A stretch of 64,000 nucleotides of DNA, from the NCBI RefSeq assembly GCF_000021805.1, contig NC_011726.1, positions 1,550,001-1,614,000 of the forward strand, in the 5' to 3' direction. Every line of letters begins with the position of its first letter. Position 1 is the first letter of the stretch. Source of the DNA: Rippkaea orientalis PCC 8801 (GTDB lineage: Bacteria > Cyanobacteriota > Cyanobacteriia > Cyanobacteriales > Microcystaceae). The notes beneath the pieces are model-generated. The model ran no database searches. It saw nothing but the letters and a program-made list of their open reading frames with translations, and had not been told where the DNA came from. Below are positions 8,465-18,408 of the stretch, piece after piece. The translations under genes and the position numbers were made by a program.

Positions 8465-9399
8465 GTTAAGTTTTTCTGAAAACAAAGATCGTAATAAATA
8501 ATACCTTTAATGACTTGCCAAAAGGGTAACGCAGCTATATTCAGGAAAGAAAAAATTAGAACACTGCTCACAATTGCGCCGCTAATGGAAGTCCATAACC
8601 CGATGAGTATTGCGGGGGAAACGGTGGATTGTTGTAACAAGGGAGCCACAGAAATTAAGGCAATAACAATAGGTATTGCGGAAAAAACATAAAGCGGCAA
8701 GGTGATGAAGAAACTCGCAATGACAATTAAAATAATCTGCCAAGAAAACCCCTGACTTAATTTCCAACTTCGCGTAATGGCTTGAAAAATATCTTTTTCT
8801 GGTTCTATAACAAAGGGAACTTCAGGAATAAAAAATCGTACATAAATCCATAAATAGGCAACAAAATAACAGACATTTCCAGTGATAGTTAAGATAAATC
8901 CAATGATGCCTTGAATCTTTGATGCTGGCAAATCAAAAACTAACCATTGTGCGATTGACAAACCTATATTGAATACAGATATTATCAAATTTACCATAAA
9001 TTGTAGCCAGAAAAATTTCCATAATTTAGTAATATTTCTGCGTCCTTCTTGAACTGTTTCTGGTTGATTAGTTAGTTGACTAAATGTCAACCTTGAGAGC
9101 AAAGCAGCATTAGTAAAAAATTTAGAACTACAATAAATAACTAAAATCAACCAACCAATAATAATCAAGGGTAAAACCCCTAATAACCACAGTCCAAAAT
9201 CTGATGAATTATTCGCGACTAATGTGGTAAATAATATCGTCAATACTGCGATAATTAGTAACAGGATAAACAAAGGAAGTAATGACCATAAATTAGCGAT
9301 AAACGCAACCTTTAAATAGGCTTTATAGTTATCCCGATAAAGTCGCAAAGCTGCACGAATTACTTTCGGGACACGCAGGGGTTTGAGGGTTTGATTCAT
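8446..9399 (-). CDS. Polytopic membrane protein of unknown function
   Basis: The 317-residue protein has about six long hydrophobic segments and a short basic N-terminus containing VIRAALRLYRDNYKAYLKVAF. A conserved-looking RFFIPEVPFVIEPEKDIFQAITRSW segment precedes the last helices; this pattern (VPFVIEPE then AITRSWKL) recalls the membrane domain seen in glycerophosphoryl-diester-phosphodiesterase-type and DUF975-like proteins. No catalytic motif is visible. The gene stands alone on the minus strand and ends next to the repeats after the propeller gene. I regard it as a real gene because of its even codon use and membrane pattern, but I cannot name a role. Confidence 0.65.
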   Translation of the reverse strand: MNQTLKPLRVPKVIRAALRLYRDNYKAYLKVAFIANLWSLLPLFILLLIIAVLTILFTTLVANNSSDFGLWLLGVLPLIIIGWLILVIYCSSKFFTNAALLSRLTFSQLTNQPETVQEGRRNITKLWKFFWLQFMVNLIISVFNIGLSIAQWLVFDLPASKIQGIIGFILTITGNVCYFVAYLWIYVRFFIPEVPFVIEPEKDIFQAITRSWKLSQGFSWQIILIVIASFFITLPLYVFSAIPIVIALISVAPLLQQSTVSPAILIGLWTSISGAIVSSVLIFSFLNIAALPFWQVIKGIIYYDLCFQKNLTINSNQ

Positions 9400-9455
9400 C
9401 GATCTCGTACTCTAGGGGGTAAGCTTTTGAAATTCACGACTATTTTAGTTGGATT

Positions 9456-10580
9456 TTAAAGTGATTTCAAGGGAGAAATCTTCTTTAATGTAAAATAGAA
9501 GGTTGCACCTTGATTAACGGCTGCTTCATACCAAATTTTACCCTCATGACGTTGAATAATTCGCTGGACTGTTGCTAATCCAATTCCCGTACCTGCAAAT
9601 TCTTGATTAGTATGTAAACGGTGAAAAGGAATAAACAACTCTTTGGCTTGTTCAGGATCAAATCCTACGCCGTTATCTTTAACAAAATAGACATTTTGGT
9701 GATTAATTTCTAACTGGCCAAATTCAATAATAGGCTTTTCTGTTTTGGCTGTATATTTATAAGCATTGCCTAATAAATTCTCTAAAGCAATTTTAATTAA
9801 GCCTCTATCTCCTGTTGCATAAACTTCAGGAGCAATAATAAATTCTGTCTTTTGATGGCGATAATCGGTTTCTAAGTGGGTAATAATTTCTTCAACTATT
9901 ACACTTAAATTAATCGGATCAAAAGTCATTTGAATATATTGAGATTGTGATAAACGTAGCAAATCTTCGATAATTTGCTGCATCCGTAATCCTTCTTCTT
10001 CAAGAAGATTAAGATAGCTTTTGGCTTTTTCATCTAATTTTTTAGCGTATTTCTCAATCAATAAATAAGTAGAATTATTGATGATATTAAGATGATTGCA
10101 TAAATCATGAGAAATTCGATAACTAAAGGCTTTTAAATCTTGATTAAGTAGCATTAATTCATCGTTCTTTTGCTTTATTTGTTGTTGCATTTTTAGCAAT
10201 TTTAACTGATTTTCTACCCTGATGATTACCTCTTGTAATTGAAACGGTTTAGTAATATAGTCAACTCCTCCTACTTCAAACGCTTTGACTTTATCAAAAG
10301 CATCGTTTAAAGCACTCAAAAAAATTACAGGAATATCCCTAGTTGTTTCGGTTGATTTGAGTTTTTCACAGACTTGATAGCCATCTAAATCTGGCATTTT
10401 AATATCTAACAAAATTATATCTGGCGGTTCTATTTTGGCAGCATTTAAAGCCTGTTTTCCATTTAAAACCCGTCGGACTTCATAACCCTGTTCTGTTAAC
10501 ATCGTAAACAGGAGTTGTAGATTTTCCGGGATATCATCGACAATTAAAATATCACCTTTATGAGCGTTAAGTGGATTCAT
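9456..10580 (-). CDS. Receiver-histidine kinase (REC-HisKA-HATPase) downstream of the phytochrome
   Basis: The receiver (residues 10-125) has Asp59 in IILLDIKMPDLDGY and Lys in YITKPF. A helical linker leads to a HisKA box with His158 in YRISHDLCNHLN; the usual Arg of the SHDLR motif is Cys here. An HATPase domain follows, with IALENLLGNAYKYTAK (N box), VKDNGVGFDPEQAKELF (G1) and GTGIGLATVQRIIQRHEG (G2). It is therefore both a phosphorylation target and a kinase. The start codon lies inside the 3' end of the phytochrome gene (14-base overlap), so the two are coupled and probably form one light-signalling relay, from the phytochrome's receiver or kinase to this receiver (inference). Confidence 0.85.
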   Translation of the reverse strand: MNPLNAHKGDILIVDDIPENLQLLFTMLTEQGYEVRRVLNGKQALNAAKIEPPDIILLDIKMPDLDGYQVCEKLKSTETTRDIPVIFLSALNDAFDKVKAFEVGGVDYITKPFQLQEVIIRVENQLKLLKMQQQIKQKNDELMLLNQDLKAFSYRISHDLCNHLNIINNSTYLLIEKYAKKLDEKAKSYLNLLEEEGLRMQQIIEDLLRLSQSQYIQMTFDPINLSVIVEEIITHLETDYRHQKTEFIIAPEVYATGDRGLIKIALENLLGNAYKYTAKTEKPIIEFGQLEINHQNVYFVKDNGVGFDPEQAKELFIPFHRLHTNQEFAGTGIGLATVQRIIQRHEGKIWYEAAVNQGATFYFTLKKISPLKSL

Positions 10581-13575
10581 CAGCGATTCCTTCGGTTAAA
10601 TTAATGATTTGTTCAAACGCTAAATTATTCAGCAGTTGATTGAGGAATTTTGCCAAAGATGATTGTTCTAAGGGAATTTGTTGGATTAAGGCTTTAACTC
10701 TTTTTTCTCTGGCACTTAAAGCAGCTTGATACAGTTCATTAACCCATGTTTTCGACATTTTAGTCATGTCAGCTTTTAATTGCTGAGAATCCAAGTGAGT
10801 TAAGGTTGAATGGAACGCTAATGTCGGTGTAGAGTCCTCATAAATATACCGAACTCCTAGATATTTTTGCATCATTTCAAAAATCACTTCTTCTTGAAAA
10901 GGTTTACTAACGAAATCATTACACCCTACTGCTAAAATGGCTTTTCTTTCTTCATCAAAAGCCGTCGCTGTTAAGGCAATAATTGTCACAGGGGTGGATA
11001 AATTAGGGGTAGTTGTCTCTTGATGACGAATTTGACGACTTGCTTCATAACCATCCATCACAGGCATTCTCATGTCCATCCAGATTAACTGAGGCTGCCA
11101 TGTTTGCCAAATTTCTAAGGCTTCTTGTCCATTATTGGCTGAACGGACTTGAAAACCAACAGATTCTAACATTTTTACCATTAGAAGTTGATTATCTCTC
11201 ACATCTTCCACGACTAAAATGCGGTATTCTGGTTGGGACGAAGCTAACTCAATCACCCGTTTTGACTGTTTTTTGAGAACCCCTTCAATTTTTGTCGGCA
11301 TTATCATTTTAATTGTACAGGTAAAGGTAGATCCTTGACCTAATTGACTTTGAACGGTAATATCACCCCCCATTAACCGCGCAAATTGACGGCTAATTGA
11401 TAGTCCTAACCCCGTCCCTTCTTTGGATTGAAAATTATTTTCCGTTTGCTTAAATGCCTCAAAAATTGTCTCTAATTCATCTTGATTAATTCCGATTCCA
11501 GTATCTTTAACTTCTAATTGAAGCATCATTTCTTTGGTGTAGGGTTGATGGGATAAGACAGATAAATAGAGATCAATGTGACCAACGTGAGTAAATTTAA
11601 TAGCATTACCGACTAAATTGACAATAATTTGTCTGAGTTTGCTTTCATCTCCTTCGATATATTTAGGTAATTCTTCATCTTGATGGACAGTTAATTCTAA
11701 TCCTTTGGATAATGCTTTTAGGGTCAACAGTTCTTTAACCGATTTAATTAATTCATGAAGGTTAAAACAAGTTTGGTTCAAGGTTAATTGTCCCGCTTCA
11801 ATACGAGACATTTCTAAGACATCGTTAATAAGAGATAATAAATGTTCTCCACTACGGTTAATAATCCCTAAATATTCCTGTTGTTGAGAGGAAAGAGAAC
11901 TATCCCGATTCATCATTTGAGTAAACCCTAAAATCGCATTAAGGGGAGTGCGTAATTCGTGACTCATTTTGGCTAAAAATTGGCTTTTAGCTAAGTTGGC
12001 CGCATTCGCTTGACGGGTTTTTTCTTCCAGAATAACTTGAGATTGTTTAGAAAATTCTAAGGCAGCTAAAAGTAAGGTATTTTTTAATTCTTGTGCTGCT
12101 TCTATTTCTAATGATTCCCAAGCTAAGGATTTACCGTTAACCACTTCTTTCCATAGCGCAAAAGAATGGCGAGGACATAATTGGGGAATCTCTTGATCGT
12201 CTGTAATAATAGTAACATCACTAGGATTACCTGCCCATTGTATTTCCTGGCATTGCTCTGGTCTAAACCAAATAATATGATAAGTGCTATTGCTTAAAAA
12301 TATTGATATGGCTAACATTCCACAGGCTGTCTCTTTAAATTCTTCAGCTTTAGGATAATCTTTTTCTAAAGAATCAGTATAAAAAATTTCTGTCTTTCTG
12401 GGGTCTAAAAAATGATTAATCAGATCTTGAACTTGTTTTTGATTGGGAGTTTTTCCAATTAAGGTAATTTGCTTGTCTAGACAAATTGATACCCCTTGAG
12501 AACGAGTTAAATTAAGTAAGCTCGACTGATTTTTTACAATAACATTATCAATTGACTGAGTATGATCGATTAATCCTTCGCGGATTCTAGTTTGTATTCC
12601 TTTAATTTGTGTTCGATAATTGCGAAATTCTTGCTCTTGTTTATATAATAATTCGATAGATAAAAACTGTCCTAGAAATTCACAAACCTTTCTTGTCTCA
12701 TAGTTAATATATCGAGTAGAATAATGATGGCAAGCTATCAGTCCCCAAAGACTTTTTTCATTCATTAAAGAAATAGACATCGAAGCACTAACTCCCATAT
12801 TCTTAAGGTATTGTATATGGCAAGGAAAAACACTTCTTAGAACAGCACGAGTCAAGTCTAATTCTTCGTTTTTAACGGGATGTTTGCGAGGAATAATGGG
12901 CACAGCTTCCTCAAAGACATTAGGAATAATTCTTAACCAGTTGCTACTGTAAAATTGTCTCGCTTGTGTCGGAATATCATAAGCAGGATAATGTAATCCT
13001 AAGTAACTGTCTAAATCCTCTCGTTTATCTTCAGCAAGAACAACCCCACTACTATCAAAGTCAAAACGATAGACTAAAACGCGATCAAATTGTGTTATTT
13101 TGCGAATTTCTTTGGCAATCGTTTGCAAAGTTTCGTCTAAATAATTTGTTAATCCGATATTAGTAATGGCATTTTTGAGTAAATTATAGAGTTTAATAGA
13201 AGGATTATTATCTTCTATCAAAAAAGGTTCTAGTTCTAAAATAATACTATCTTGTATTTTGTGTGCTACTGCTTGAAATTTGCTGATTATTTTACTTTTT
13301 TTAAGCTTGATAATTTCTACAAACTCATGATCATTTTCATTGAAAAAATCTAAAAGGTCTTTGATTTTATCAGAAGACAAGAGATACCTTATAGATTTTC
13401 CTAATAATGTTTTAGGTTTAATTCCCAAAAAACTGCGCGTATTATTACTAACTTGAATAATATTTAGGGTTGCGAGATCAATAACTAGCAGCATCCCATG
13501 AGGTTGAATAGAACCTGGATATTTAACCTCAAACTGCTCATAATTTTGTAGGTCAATTAAGGATAAGTTAATCAT
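10567..13575 (-). CDS. Phytochrome hybrid histidine kinase (PAS-GAF-PHY-HisKA-HATPase-REC)
   Basis: The photosensory core runs PAS (about 15-120, with IQPHGMLLVID), GAF (about 140-310) and PHY (about 330-500, tongue motif CPRHSFALWKEVV). The GAF domain has Cys252-His253 in VFPCHIQYLKNMGV, the cyanobacterial bilin-attachment site, so a phycocyanobilin-type thioether is expected. Asp200 sits in PAYDIP (usual form PASDIP) and ACHH (281-284) is kept. No N-terminal bacteriophytochrome Cys is present. The kinase has His539 in SQFLAKMSHELRTPLNAILGF and the G-box GTGLGLSISRQFARLMGG, followed by a receiver with LIWMDMRMPVMDGYEAS and a 90-residue tail. At 1002 residues it is longer than Cph1 because of the receiver. 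Overlap with the downstream receiver-kinase indicates an operon. Confidence 0.93.
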   Translation of the reverse strand: MINLSLIDLQNYEQFEVKYPGSIQPHGMLLVIDLATLNIIQVSNNTRSFLGIKPKTLLGKSIRYLLSSDKIKDLLDFFNENDHEFVEIIKLKKSKIISKFQAVAHKIQDSIILELEPFLIEDNNPSIKLYNLLKNAITNIGLTNYLDETLQTIAKEIRKITQFDRVLVYRFDFDSSGVVLAEDKREDLDSYLGLHYPAYDIPTQARQFYSSNWLRIIPNVFEEAVPIIPRKHPVKNEELDLTRAVLRSVFPCHIQYLKNMGVSASMSISLMNEKSLWGLIACHHYSTRYINYETRKVCEFLGQFLSIELLYKQEQEFRNYRTQIKGIQTRIREGLIDHTQSIDNVIVKNQSSLLNLTRSQGVSICLDKQITLIGKTPNQKQVQDLINHFLDPRKTEIFYTDSLEKDYPKAEEFKETACGMLAISIFLSNSTYHIIWFRPEQCQEIQWAGNPSDVTIITDDQEIPQLCPRHSFALWKEVVNGKSLAWESLEIEAAQELKNTLLLAALEFSKQSQVILEEKTRQANAANLAKSQFLAKMSHELRTPLNAILGFTQMMNRDSSLSSQQQEYLGIINRSGEHLLSLINDVLEMSRIEAGQLTLNQTCFNLHELIKSVKELLTLKALSKGLELTVHQDEELPKYIEGDESKLRQIIVNLVGNAIKFTHVGHIDLYLSVLSHQPYTKEMMLQLEVKDTGIGINQDELETIFEAFKQTENNFQSKEGTGLGLSISRQFARLMGGDITVQSQLGQGSTFTCTIKMIMPTKIEGVLKKQSKRVIELASSQPEYRILVVEDVRDNQLLMVKMLESVGFQVRSANNGQEALEIWQTWQPQLIWMDMRMPVMDGYEASRQIRHQETTTPNLSTPVTIIALTATAFDEERKAILAVGCNDFVSKPFQEEVIFEMMQKYLGVRYIYEDSTPTLAFHSTLTHLDSQQLKADMTKMSKTWVNELYQAALSAREKRVKALIQQIPLEQSSLAKFLNQLLNNLAFEQIINLTEGIADEST

Positions 13576-13832
13576 TGTTATAATATAAATCAGTATTAAA
13601 GTGTTATGCTTTAAAACTCTACTCAGTCAACAAAAAATTATGTAGTATGCGTTAGGCAAAAGCCAGTTTTTAAGATAAACTACTATTTTTTGTATGCCGT
13701 AACGCACCAAAATTAGAGTTGATAATGTGCAATAATCAGAAGTGTAATCCATTTAACGATCAAGTATACTAAAAGGGGTTTGGATTAAAACTTCTTTAGT
13801 CTCATATCCTAATTTAGATGATACAAGGCTGA
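13576..13832. other. Intergenic region with a degenerate TGCGTTA/TAACGCA repeat
   Basis: No ORF is visible. ATGCGTTA near 13648 and TAACGCAC near 13700 form a distant inverted repeat enclosing a small GGCAAAAGCC hairpin. This resembles the dispersed palindrome at 48035-48064. The segment upstream of 13575 should hold the phytochrome promoter. Confidence 0.45.
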
Positions 13833-14516
13833 TCAGTCAATCACTTCAATGAATTGAGAGTACGCTTTAATCAATTCTTGGTTATTGATTTTAGAAAGAA
13901 CATATAATCCACCGTCTCCTCCTCTACCAATGCGTAAATTGTCATCCAAATAGGTAATATCAAAGCTAGGAAACCGTCCTTTTGGGTTACGCGCTGGTAC
14001 AATCTTGAAAGGATTCAATTGGGGTGTGGATAAATTTCCTATCGTTTCGATAGCAAGATAACGTTTTTTAAAGTCAATATTCAGTCTTTTATCAGGAAGG
14101 GGTGAATAATTGTCCTTAGCAATTTCAAAGGTAGCTGTTACTAACACATACCCCGAAATTAAGCCTAAACGATGCTTAACAAATGCTTGATTAAAAAAGG
14201 ATTTAGTGGCTAAATCGATTACTTGATAAACAGACCCTAATGTTAACCCGTATTTTAGAGAAGTTAGAGATCGAATTTCTCTAGCAGTAGAGTATTGTAA
14301 TTGCCACACCCCATCTAAAAGATTAATCCCATAGAGTAGGGGATATAACTTAGGGTTTTTGGCTTCTACTTGTTCGATTAGTGACTCAATTTTTTGTGCT
14401 ATTTTCTGATCTAATTGAACATCTGTAATAGGAGAACCTCGTTTAAGATCACTCGGAGTTTTTAATTCCTCAATGATACTCAGCAATTCATCTTTAACAG
14501 CGAGATTGTTTGTCAT
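13833..14516 (-). CDS. PAP/fibrillin family protein (plastid-lipid-associated type)
   Basis: The 227-residue protein shows the PAP_fibrillin pattern: LLDGVWQLQYSTAREIRSL near residues 65-85, an internal beta-rich lipocalin-like region (VNLATKSFFNQ-type strands) and the terminal motif ITYLDDNLRIGRGGDGGLYVL with the conserved acidic and Arg-Gly residues. Fibrillins coat plastoglobules and thylakoid margins in plants and bind lipids or isoprenoids. Cyanobacterial members are linked to photoprotection and thylakoid lipid balance. The gene is on its own transcript or follows the glycosyltransferase region in the same direction, upstream of it, with a gap of 34 bases to the gene at 14551-15741. Confidence 0.85.
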   Translation of the reverse strand: MTNNLAVKDELLSIIEELKTPSDLKRGSPITDVQLDQKIAQKIESLIEQVEAKNPKLYPLLYGINLLDGVWQLQYSTAREIRSLTSLKYGLTLGSVYQVIDLATKSFFNQAFVKHRLGLISGYVLVTATFEIAKDNYSPLPDKRLNIDFKKRYLAIETIGNLSTPQLNPFKIVPARNPKGRFPSFDITYLDDNLRIGRGGDGGLYVLSKINNQELIKAYSQFIEVID

Positions 14517-14550
14517 TCTTTTGCTATGTTGTCTGTTATCTTTTTGAAAA

Positions 14551-15741
14551 TTAAACCCAAATGGTTTGCAAACATTGTTCCGCTACAACATTATAAACTT
14601 CCTCCGTTTGTTGAGCTAATTTTGGCCAACTAAAACGAGTCTGTAACTCTTCATAGGCATTCTCAACCAACCATTTAGCATACTCAGAATTTTTGAGCAC
14701 TTCTAAAATTCCCCACGCTAAAGAATCCGCATTATTAGCATAAGTAACAATCCCCGTTTGACTATGACGCACCACTTCTGGCAAACCCCCTGCATCCGAA
14801 ACTACCACCGGAACTTTAGCCGCAAAACTTTCGAGAGCAACAATGCCAAACGGTTCATACAAACTAGGGAATACCGCACAATCAGCAACTGTTTGAAACT
14901 TATCTAAATCCTCATCGGACATAAACCCCGTGAAGTTACATTTATCTCTAATGCCTAGCTGAAAGGCTTGATTTTGTAAGTGATGGGTATTCCCTCCACC
15001 AATAATGACTAATTTGGCATACCCTTGCAATTCCCAAAACACTTTAGTCGCTGCTTTCAATAAGACGGAAACCCCTTTTTCGTAGGACATCCGTCCAACA
15101 TAATAGATAATTTTTTCGTTATCTTCAGCAAAGCGGCGACGAAAACTCCAGTAATCAAACTTGGGATCTTTTTCTTTCTTTTCAGGACGAATGCCATTAT
15201 AAATAACATCGATTTTATCTGCTGGAGTATTAAACACTCGCCGTAATTCGTCGTGCATATAATTACTACACACAATCACACGCCAAGCATTATAAATTAA
15301 GCTGCCTTCCTTACTCGCAATGTAGCGTTGGGTATCCGTATGTAAGCCATTATGACGGCCATATTCTGTCGCATGAATCGTCCCAATCACAGGAATTTTA
15401 AAGTAATGTTTCAGAGCAATGGCTGCATCCCCGACTAACCAATCATGGGCATGAATTAAATCAAACGATCCTTGCTCTTTGAGCAATTTTCCCCCTTGAG
15501 CACCCATGCTATCATTCATGTTCGTTACCCAGTGGAAAAAACTTGACCCCTCTTCCACCGCAACCCGATAGATGTGTATTCCCTCAACAACTTCGTATTT
15601 TGGAGCGTCTTCAAATTCTACCGTAATCAAATGAATTTCATGCCCTAACTTGACCAATTCAGGGTATAATTCAGCAACATGACGGGCAATTCCCCCAACG
15701 ATCCTGGGAGGAAATTCCCAAGTTAAGACCAAAATTTTCAT
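14551..15741 (-). CDS. Family 4 glycosyltransferase (glycogen/starch-synthase-like fold)
   Basis: The N-terminus, MKILVLTWEFPPRIVGGIARH, with the Gly-Gly turn is typical of GT-B glycosyltransferases. The C-terminal domain has YVGRMSYEKGVSVLLKA and the EX7E motif in EPFGIVALE followed by VVVSDAGGLPEVV. Length (396 residues) is normal for GT4. It transfers sugar from a nucleotide donor; the acceptor (polysaccharide, lipid or osmolyte) cannot be read from the sequence. It lies 34 bases upstream of the fibrillin gene on the same strand, so the two may share a transcript without an obvious functional link. Confidence 0.85.
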   Translation of the reverse strand: MKILVLTWEFPPRIVGGIARHVAELYPELVKLGHEIHLITVEFEDAPKYEVVEGIHIYRVAVEEGSSFFHWVTNMNDSMGAQGGKLLKEQGSFDLIHAHDWLVGDAAIALKHYFKIPVIGTIHATEYGRHNGLHTDTQRYIASKEGSLIYNAWRVIVCSNYMHDELRRVFNTPADKIDVIYNGIRPEKKEKDPKFDYWSFRRRFAEDNEKIIYYVGRMSYEKGVSVLLKAATKVFWELQGYAKLVIIGGGNTHHLQNQAFQLGIRDKCNFTGFMSDEDLDKFQTVADCAVFPSLYEPFGIVALESFAAKVPVVVSDAGGLPEVVRHSQTGIVTYANNADSLAWGILEVLKNSEYAKWLVENAYEELQTRFSWPKLAQQTEEVYNVVAEQCLQTIWV

Positions 15742-15832
15742 AATTACCCAGTCCTTTTTATGGGGGTTACTCTAATTTTACAGAACTTGTTCACCTTTTG
15801 AAAATGCTGAATATACTAATAGCTCAGAAAAA

Positions 15833-16564
15833 TTAGCAAAATTTAACAAGAACACTGGGTTCCTTTTGAATCGGCAGTACCCCTAGAAGATCAGGTTGAG
15901 CACAATATTTTAAATCTTCATCGCAGTTTAACCGCAACAGTCGCTGACCATGACTCGATTGGTGGAATAGTTGCAATAGATTATTTTGAAACTGGGAATA
16001 AAGGGCGATCGCGGCAGTCACTTCATCATTGCCCATCCCTATCCCTTGAACAAGAGCAGTAACGAGGGATTGGGCGATCGCACCAGCACAAACCGTATCT
16101 TCAAGGGAATAGCCCCCTTCCCATCCTGATCCCACTAACCAAACCGTTTCCGGTTGGCGATCAAGGAGATAATTAACAGTAGCTTGGCGGTTAATGATGG
16201 CGGCGGTAATCACAGTGGGGGACTTTTCCACTCGTTGTAAAGCGCGAGTTCCGTTGGTTGTGGTCAAAAACAGTCGTTTACCCCCCATTTGTTCGGGGGT
16301 ACAATCGAGGGGAGAATTGCCCAAATCAAAGCCCTCTACTTTGGCTCCTCCCCGTTCTCCGGCTCGGATGCGTTTTTCTGGTAACCAGCGATCGCTTGTT
16401 TCCATTAGCTGATCGATGTCCCTAAAGGTTTGTACCGCTTCTGCACCAGCTTCTAGGGCAGTGGCAATGGTGGTGGTGGCTCGCAACACATCAATAACAA
16501 CCGCACAATCAGGTAAATGGTCAGTTGGGGTTAATTCAGGGGTATGGTAAACAAACAGTTTCAC
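15833..16564 (-). CDS. comB: 2-phosphosulfolactate phosphatase-like protein (ComB)
   Basis: ComB removes phosphate from (R)-2-phospho-3-sulfolactate in the archaeal coenzyme M pathway; cyanobacteria carry a conserved homologue whose real substrate is uncertain, as they do not make coenzyme M. The 243-residue protein has the family core [22 protein letters not shown], the [17 protein letters not shown] segment and the TTNGTRAL motif, all expected near the active site. It is encoded alone on the minus strand, divergent from ndhL. Name by family is confident; physiological role is not. Confidence 0.9.
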
Positions 16565-16841
16565 GACTTTACAGAGTCCAACTTAAATAGGGTTGACTTC
16601 TATCTTGCCATACTCCTTACTTGGGGGAAAGGGGGAAATCAGGGAGGTGAGGCAGATATTTTGATTGACTTAATTTTTAATGAAAGATAAAAGAAGATTA
16701 TTTATCATAATGAAGGCAGAATACCCCCTGCGTCTATACGATTGAGTGATGATGATCAATTGGGGACTTTACTAATTATCTCAAATCGGTGAAAATAGGT
16801 AGAATAAATAGGGTAAATCAACTTTATACTGACTAGCTTCA

Positions 16842-17087
16842 ATGACTATAGCTGATCTCCTAACAAACGATACTCTTTTGGTCGCTGGCCTCTATTTGGG
16901 TTTGAGTGTTCTTTATTTGCTCATCATCCCTGGATTAGTCTACTTTTATCTGAGTAGTCGCTGGTATGTTGCCAGTTCCTTTGAGCGCGGGTTTATGTAC
17001 TTTCTGATGTTCTTCTTCTTCCCTGGAATTTTGTTACTGAGTCCTTTTCTGAATTTCCGTCCCAAACGTCGGGAATTAAAGGCTTAA
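16842..17087 (+). CDS. ndhL: NAD(P)H-quinone oxidoreductase subunit L
   Basis: NdhL is a small thylakoid membrane subunit of the cyanobacterial NDH-1 complex, needed for cyclic electron flow and inorganic-carbon uptake. The 81-residue protein has two hydrophobic helices (about 14-35 and 49-67) around SSRWYVASSFERGFMYFL, and a basic tail with RPKRRELKA. Size and helix spacing match NdhL. DUF3007 starts 28 bases on and trpA follows; this order (ndhL, DUF3007, trpA) is common in cyanobacteria. Confidence 0.93.
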   Translation: MTIADLLTNDTLLVAGLYLGLSVLYLLIIPGLVYFYLSSRWYVASSFERGFMYFLMFFFFPGILLLSPFLNFRPKRRELKA

Positions 17088-17114
17088 TCAAAAAAACAGG
17101 AATTAATAGCGATT

Positions 17115-17420
17115 ATGCGACGAATTGATGTCATAGCTATTGGTGTTGGTGTTTTTGCAGCAGGTGGAGTGATCTACCTGTTTTTTCAGGCGGTTGGGTT
17201 TGATAGTCTTTCAGCAGGAATTTGGAGTCAAGGGTTATTCATCGCGGTTCTAGTGGGGTGGATACTCTCCTATCTGTTGCGGGTGGTTAGCCAAAATATG
17301 ACCTATAATCAACAGGTCAAAGACTATAAAGAAGCGGTCTTGCAAAAACGACTCGAAGAAATGACCCCAGAAGAATTGGAAAAATTACAGCAAGAAATTG
17401 AAGACGCTGAACAACAATAA
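17115..17420 (+). CDS. DUF3007 family two-helix membrane protein
   Basis: This 101-residue protein has two membrane helices (about 7-30 and 38-58) and a charged C-terminal helix (DYKEAVLQKRLEEMTPEELE) predicted to face the cytoplasm or stroma-like side. It matches DUF3007, a family confined to cyanobacteria and plastids and usually encoded next to ndhL. Plant homologues have been connected with the NDH complex or its assembly, so a role close to NdhL is plausible but inferred from synteny. Confidence 0.85.
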   Translation: MRRIDVIAIGVGVFAAGGVIYLFFQAVGFDSLSAGIWSQGLFIAVLVGWILSYLLRVVSQNMTYNQQVKDYKEAVLQKRLEEMTPEELEKLQQEIEDAEQQ

Positions 17421-17534
17421 TCTTTTTGTCGGGAATGCTCACCCTACCATCAAGTTTACTCAAAATCCTAATCTTTAATGTTGCACAAACTCAGGTTAAA
17501 TTGAAAAATAGTAATCTAGCTTTCATCAACCATA

Positions 17535-18338
17535 ATGACCTCAGTTTCGGATTGTTTCCAATCTCTGCGCGATCGCAGACAATGCGCCTTGATTCCCTTT
17601 ATTACGGCGGGTGATCCTGATTTAGAGACAACCGCCAAAGCCCTGCGGTTACTGGATGCGTCAGGGGCAGATCTGATTGAATTAGGTGTTCCCTATTCTG
17701 ATCCCTTAGCTGATGGTCCGGTGATCCAAGCGGCGGCTACTCGCGCCTTAGGTAGGGGGGTAAAATTGGAAGATGTCTTAGGGGTGGTTAAGGAGGTTTC
17801 TCCTGAGATTAAGGCTCCAATTATTCTATTTACTTACTACAATCCGATTTTTTATCGCGGTGTGGAAGCCTTTTTGCAACAGGTGAAAGCAGCAGGAGTC
17901 CAAGGCTTAGTTGTCCCTGATTTGCCCCTAGAAGAAGCCGAGAGCCTCTTAAAACCCGCCCATGAGGTGGGGATAGCAGTGACCCTCTTGGTAGCCCCGA
18001 CGAGTCCAATAGAACGCATCGAAGCGATCGCTCGTCAATCCCAAGGATTTATCTACTTAGTGAGTGTTACGGGGGTCACGGGGATGCGATCGCAGGTAAC
18101 TAGTCGCGTCAAAGAATTGCTGACGAGTCTGCGGAGTGCCACGGATAAACCCATTGGGGTAGGTTTTGGTATTTCCAAACCGGAACACGCCCTACAGGTC
18201 AAAAATTGGGGTGCAGACGCGGTGATTGTGGGTAGTGCGATGGTTAAACGCTTAGCGGAAGGAACCCCCGAAGAAGGATTGAAGGCTATTGGTGCATTTT
18301 GTCAGGATTTGAAACAAGCACTCAAAGAGGATCAATAA
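17535..18338 (+). CDS. trpA: Tryptophan synthase alpha chain
   Basis: TrpA splits indole-3-glycerol phosphate to indole and glyceraldehyde-3-phosphate and passes indole to TrpB through a tunnel. The 267-residue TIM barrel contains the catalytic Glu in [18 protein letters not shown] (together with the Asp of YSDP) and the phosphate-binding GFGISKPEH and [14 protein letters not shown]. The start at 17535 gives the normal N-terminus before [22 protein letters not shown]. It follows DUF3007 after 114 bases, which may hold its own promoter. Confidence 0.95.
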   Translation: MTSVSDCFQSLRDRRQCALIPFITAGDPDLETTAKALRLLDASGADLIELGVPYSDPLADGPVIQAAATRALGRGVKLEDVLGVVKEVSPEIKAPIILFTYYNPIFYRGVEAFLQQVKAAGVQGLVVPDLPLEEAESLLKPAHEVGIAVTLLVAPTSPIERIEAIARQSQGFIYLVSVTGVTGMRSQVTSRVKELLTSLRSATDKPIGVGFGISKPEHALQVKNWGADAVIVGSAMVKRLAEGTPEEGLKAIGAFCQDLKQALKEDQ

Positions 18339-18348
18339 AATCAACAAT

Positions 18349-18378
18349 TAGCCCCAATCGATTTAACGATTGAGGCTA
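18349..18378. terminator. Probable bidirectional terminator between trpA and the peroxiredoxin gene
   Basis: TAGCCCCAATCG (18349-18360) pairs with CGATTGAGGCTA (18367-18378), with one mismatch and a six-base loop. It lies between two convergent genes. T-runs are weak on both sides, so its strength is uncertain. Confidence 0.55.
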
Positions 18379-18408
18379 GGGGATTTCAGCAACTTTTCAG
18401 GTAAGATA

